64,000 nucleotides of DNA from Ciborinia camelliae (lineage: Eukaryota > Ascomycota > Leotiomycetes > Helotiales > Sclerotiniaceae). A program made the translations under genes and the position numbers. The stretch is taken from positions 1,833,004 through 1,897,003 of the forward strand of contig JANPYM010000001.1 in NCBI GenBank assembly GCA_025890175.1. Direction: 5' to 3'. Under the pieces are notes generated by a model that was not told where the DNA came from, searched no databases, and saw only the letters and a list, made by a program, of their open reading frames with translations. Below, piece after piece: positions 59,109 to 64,000 of the stretch; positions within the stretch are counted from its first letter, which is position 1, and each line of letters opens with the position of its first letter.

Positions 59109-62100
59109 ATGGCCGAGAAAATTTTGGCCTTTCCCCGTCTGCTTTTGGCTGGCAGCCCTTCGGCCGCTGACAAGGGCACGCTACTTCTGGGTGTGATATG
59201 TTCCATCGCAGCTGGTGTTCCTTTCCCATTGATTGGAGTCCTGTTTGGTCAGCTCCTCGACGATTTTAATGCAGCCACATGTAGTGAGTCTTCGGGATCA
59301 TCTTCGGACGAGGATCAGAGTGGAATCAACAGCAGAATTCTGATCATTGTGTACCTGGCGATTGCTCAATTCGTTCTCATATATGTGCATCTCTCATGCT
59401 GGAGTCTCCACGGCGCGCGATTGGCGCAGAGACTGCGCGAACGTTATTTGCAGAACTTGCTTCGACAGGAACCTTCGTATTTTGATGAATTACCCCCGGG
59501 AGAAGTCGCCTCGCGATTAAATAACGACATCCAGACTATTCGCTCGGGCACTTCGGAGAAAGTGGGAATAGTTCTCTCCAGTCTCTCCTTTTTCGTTACG
59601 GCTTACATTGTAGCCTTCATCAAAGACTCGAAGCTTGCAGCAATGTTACTCTCGTTGATTCCGGCCTATTTCGTCATGTCTTTTACTGGAACCTATTATA
59701 TCGAGAAATACTCCGGGCTCATGTCGGATCATGCTGCTACTGCCGCGTCGATTGCTTCGGAGGCGCTTTCTAACATTGTGGTCGTGCAGGCTTTTGGTGG
59801 AAGTACTCGATTGGAAAACAAATTCTCTACTGCACTTAGAGCTTCGAGAACTGAAGGCTTAAAAAAGGCAACGGCTATTGGAATTCAATCTGGGTTCTTG
59901 TATTTCATTGCTTACTCTGCAAATGGACTGGCTTTTTGGCAAGGAAGTAAAAGTATCGCAAATTCGGTGCGTAACGAATCTGCAGGTATCACTGTAGGTG
60001 CTACGTTTACAGTAATTTTTATCCTGGTCGAAGGTTAGTTATACTTGAATCTTCCTGCAGAGTTACACTGACACGATAACAGCTACCTTGCTTTTGAGTC
60101 AAGTTGCACCGTTTCTCCATCTGTTTATAGCAGCCATCGCCTCGTACAAAAAGTTACGTGCGGATATAGATCGCCGGCCGCTGATCGATGGCACTGCCGA
60201 CTCGGGCCTTCGACTTCCAAAGGCAAAAGGGGGTTTCGAGTTTAAAGACGTTTCATTCGCGTATCCCTCTCGGCCTGAGATCACAGTTCTCGACAACATC
60301 AATCTGTTCATTCCTGCTAATAAGAACACAGCCATTGTCGGGCTTTCAGGAAGTGGAAAGTCTACGATCGCTGGTCTGGTCACAAGATTGTATGATCCCA
60401 CGCATGGTAAAATTCTTTTTGACGGCCATGATATTCGCGAGGTCAATGTCCGTGACTTGAGAGGTTTCCTGAGCTTGGTACAACAGGAGCCCTCTCTCCT
60501 CGACCGTTCCCTCTTGGAAAACATCGCACATGGCTTAATTAACTCTAGCAATCCAAGCCATGCACATTTGAAAACGGCATTCAATAGTTCCGACCTTTCA
60601 GATCTAGCAAGCGAAGTTAGGGAGGGTAAAGATCTCATGGCTGCGGTAGCAACACGGGCTCCTGAAATCGTCGAAATTGTCACTTTAGTCAGAAAGGCTG
60701 CGGAGCTTGCAGATGCGGACTCCTTTATTATTGCCTTGCAACATGGATACGGTACAACTGTGGGATCCAGTGGAAGGTTAATCAGTGGTGGTCAGAAGCA
60801 AAGAGTGGCCCTAGCTAGGGCTCTTGTTAAAGATCCCGCTGTGCTTATCTTGGATGAAGCAACGGCTTCTCTGGATTCAAGGAGTGAACAGCGTATTCAG
60901 CAGGCTATCAATAAAATTGCTAGTGGTCGAACTATGATCACTATTGCTCATCGCCTGTCAACAATCACTACCGCGGATAATATCATCGTGATGAACAAAG
61001 GTCATATCGTGGAGCAGGGAAGTCATTCGGTATTAATGGCTAAGAATGGGGCATACGCCGACTTAGTCAATTTGCAATGTCTCGGATCCGCATCTGGGAA
61101 AATTGAAAGAGCCAGCATAGACAGTATTAGCAAGTCTTTGGCGACTTTATCAACAGACGCTGATATTGAGAAGAGCAGCCTAACAAGCTGTCCCCTTGGA
61201 GATGCAGAGAAAGCCAAATTCTCAGCGAAAGAAGAAACAGTCGCCGATTCATTAGAAGAAGAACAAGAGCCTGAAACACCATCCAGGTCTTTGTGGGCTC
61301 TGATGAAAGGCTATGCCCCGGCATTGAGGCCACACTTGCTTATGATATTCATCGCCCTTGTTGGCTCAACTGTTGTTGGCGGAGCTTTCTCTGGCGAAGC
61401 CGTCATCTTCGGAAACACCGTCGGAAGTTTGAACCCTTGCAAGAGCGCAGATAGTATTGATTCTCGAGGAAACTTCTATGGACTTTTATTCTTCATACTC
61501 GCAATCATCGAGTTCTTCGGAAATTTGGTCAGTTGGGCGGGATTCGGCTGGGTCTCTGAGAAAGTCGTCTTTACAGTGAGGGTCTTATCGTTTCGATCAT
61601 TATTCGAACAAGATCTCGAATGGCACCAGTCGGAAGGTCGAACACCAGCCGTTCTCCTCTCATATATTACCAGGGATGGCAATGCTCTGGCTGGCCTAAG
61701 TGGCTCCGTTATTGGCACATTATTCTCAATTAGTGTTAATCTCATTGCAGCAATCATTTTGACTCACATTATTGCGTGGAAAGTAGCATTGGTATGTCTG
61801 GCTTTAGTACCGCTTCTACTTGGAGCTGGTCTGATGGAGCTCCGAGTGCTTGGCCAATTCGAAGACCGGCACGAAAATGCATTTACCCAATCGGTTGATA
61901 TCGGTGTAGAAGCAATCACATCTATCAAGATCATCGCATCCCTTTCTCTTGAGGAAGAGACACTGGCTACGTACAGAAGATCCTTGAAAGGGCCTCGAAC
62001 AGAGACGTTCAAAGTTAGTGTCTTAGCAAGTCTCTGGCAGGCGACAACCTACTTCCTCGGCAATCTTGTGAATGCACTAGCATATTGGTGGGGTGCTAAA

Positions 62101-63096
62101 CAAATTCTCGCAGGCACTTACACACAGACACAGTTCCTGATTGTAGTATTCTCCCTTCTTGTCAGCGCACTACTCTGGAGTCAAATGTTCGCCCTCGCAC
62201 CGGAACTTTCCAACGCTCGAGCGGCAATGGCAAGAATCTTGAGCCTGATCGAAATAGGATCGGACAAGATGCAAGGACACGTGCGGGATCTTCCATCCAC
62301 TGACATCGAGGCAACAGCCGAAACAAAATCACCTATTCCGTCCGATGGAAAAGCCTCCAGTGTACAGATCCGCGATGTGTATTTTTCATACCCTGCCAGA
62401 CCAGACATACAAGTGTTGAATGGTCTAAATATTGATGTTCAACCCGGGAAATTTTGTGCCCTGGTTGGTCCATCTGGTGCTGGTAAATCAACCATCATTT
62501 CACTTGTTGAACGATTGTACACACCACAATCAGGATCCATTATAATTGATGGCGTCGACGTGACAAAGCACCGAGATGTTGTCTTCCGCGATTCCATTGC
62601 CTTGGTGTCTCAAGAGAGTGTACTGTTTGAGGGAAGTGTTGAATTCAACATTGGATTTGGTGCTAGACCCGGGCACGAAGTGTCAATGGATGAAATCATC
62701 GCCGCATGTAAACTCGCCAATATTCACGATACTATCCACGCGTTACCAGATGGATATAAAACTCTCTGCGGAACAAACGGCAATCAGTTCTCAGGAGGAC
62801 AAAAGCAAAGATTATCTATCGCTCGCGCGCTCGTCCGAAAACCCAAATTGTTGATTCTAGACGAATCCACCAGTGCTTTAGATGCCGAGTCAGAAAAGCT
62901 TTTGCAGGATGGGCTTGAGAAGGCTGCGAGAGGAATCACTGTTATTGCCATTGCCCATCGTTTACGTACGATTAGAAAAGCGGACATAATTTTCTTGGTA
63001 GATGCAGGAAGATGTGTGGATCAGGGGTCGCATGAGGAATTGCTGGAGAGGTCGGAAAGTTACAGGGCGAATGTCATGCATCAAACAGTAGTATAG
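59109..63096 (+). CDS. ABC-B (MDR-type) full transporter, siderophore-cluster member
   Basis: Two exons, 59109-60033 and 60083-63096, with a 49-bp intron in phase 1, encode 1312 residues in the order TMD-NBD-TMD-NBD, the usual length of fungal MDR pumps and of STE6/P-glycoprotein relatives. NBD1 has Walker A GLSGSGKST (from residue 395), Q-loop LVQQEPSLLD, signature ISGGQKQRVALARAL and Walker B VLILDEATASLD. NBD2 has GPSGAGKST (from 1104), FSGGQKQRLSIARAL and LLILDESTSALD. Both sites keep catalytic Glu, so both should hydrolyse ATP. In Aspergillus fumigatus the corresponding cluster includes an ABC transporter named SitT; this gene occupies the same context, but direct orthology and substrate (siderophore export, breakdown products or other drugs) are not proven. 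It is the last gene I can call in the window. Confidence 0.88.
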
Positions 63097-64000
63097 TATG
63101 CGTGCCTTGGGTGTAAAACTTGTATATATCTTGGGTAAATCTTTTAACCATAATTATTAGATTTTAATAATATTTGACTATATCAACAACCTAGAGTCAG
63201 TGTCGAATTTGAGTTTTTTGACTATTCACAGGTCAGTAGCCATTTCAAGAAAACCGCCGATTTCCGTGGTTAGCCGTCGTCAACACTTCGTCCGTTGCGG
63301 ACACTGTATGGAATGAGGTATGGATAAACTTGACTTTGTTACCATTTCCAGAACAGATCTTGGTACGGAATAGTTCCAAGTTAGATTCGGAAGTACATGT
63401 ATCCAGCCATTCGGGGTGCTCCTCGTCTCGTATGACAGACATGAGCCTATAGCGGATATCGCACTCCGGCCGAACCTATTTTCCAATAAAGAAACATTAC
63501 TTGCTGCATTTTACCAAGTTAATGGAAGTATAAGTTCTCAAGATAGCAATGCTAATAATGAGCAAGGGGGACCAATATGGATTGCTACCAATCGGAATAC
63601 CCCCAAAGTAGAGGCTTAGGTCATGACCTAAAATTCAGACGATGTCAGATGACAACACGGAATAAATATTCTGCAATTGTATGTAAGCCCCAGATGAGAC
63701 TGTATCGTTGGCCACTATCGGTTCGGCATGGCATGCGCTTGTAAGCCCGAGACATGACTGCATTATAATGTCTTAATTTCTTCATCCACATCCACAAGGA
63801 CTCCTTGTCAAGGAGTGCTCTAGGCCCTAGGGCTGAAACGTAAAGCTAGAAAAAAAGAAGAAAATATATGTAAGCCCAAAGGTTGAGGTCACGCGAGGTG
63901 CCAAAAATAAGCAAGTAAATTTGTATCGCAAGTAATACAATTCAAGCGAAAACTAGGCTGGACTGGACCATTCAAGACTTAAAGAAAAACAAAAGATGTA
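63097..64000. other. Right-edge region, no gene identified
   Basis: A minus-strand open frame at 63245-63486 has two overlapping frames and a possible upstream exon ending near 63515 (donor GTAATG, acceptor ATAG about 25 bp later, too close to trust). Three TGTAAGCCC copies lie at 63682, 63740 and 63869. Whether the siderophore cluster goes on past 64000 cannot be seen. Confidence 0.5.

Noticed and set aside
1..64000. tRNA, rRNA, CRISPR arrays and transposons
   Set aside because: Reading by eye found no tRNA-type arms, no rRNA segments, no CRISPR-like regular repeats, no terminal inverted repeats and no transposase or reverse-transcriptase motifs; a tRNAscan or RepeatMasker run could still find weak ones.

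Overview
The window is nuclear DNA of a filamentous ascomycete (Pezizomycotina). Genes are split by short GT-AG introns (mostly 50-165 bp). Coding blocks sit in AT-leaning, microsatellite-rich intergenic DNA. The product set (tricalbin, ING/NuA4 subunit, Hos2 deacetylase, Zn2Cys6 regulator, MoaD-type protein, siderophore NRPS) is typical of such fungi. A leotiomycete of the Botrytis/Sclerotinia kind is my best guess from protein resemblance, but no marker in the window proves it. Exon junctions were worked out by hand from splice signals and reading-phase agreement.

Regions 1-46 kb hold ordinary dispersed genes: an unidentified protein running off the left edge (minus), a tricalbin-like ER-plasma membrane tether (plus), an Fmp42/SLC43-like MFS transporter (plus), a protein with two dihydroneopterin-aldolase folds (minus), an ING-family PHD protein (minus), the Hos2-type histone deacetylase (plus), a DUF3605/GlcNAc-induced-protein-1-like gene (minus), a small membrane protein (plus), a 5.9 kb gene-poor stretch with a 270-bp homopurine tract, UDP-glucose pyrophosphorylase (plus), a FYVE+RING protein (plus), a Zn2Cys6 transcription factor (minus), a PSI-like membrane protein (plus), the MoaD-like small subunit of molybdopterin synthase (minus), a mitochondrial RNase II (Dss1/cyt-4 type, plus) and a GPI-anchored Ser-rich protein (plus).

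Region 47.6-63.1 kb is the most coherent part: an extracellular-siderophore (fusarinine-type) gene cluster. It contains a SidF-like hydroxyornithine acyltransferase (minus), a divergent SidH-like enoyl-CoA hydratase (plus), a SidD-like NRPS with the layout partial C-A-T-C-partial A-T-C (plus) and a full-length ABC-B transporter (plus). In the Aspergillus pathway SidH supplies an anhydromevalonyl-CoA unit, SidF transfers it to N5-hydroxyornithine, and SidD links and cyclises three such units to fusarinine C. The two acyl-supply enzymes here end in AKL and SKL, peroxisomal targeting signals. The promoters of the NRPS and the transporter carry three exact copies of the ATCWGATAA element bound by SreA-type iron-repressive GATA factors. 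The right end (63.1-64 kb) has no gene I can name.
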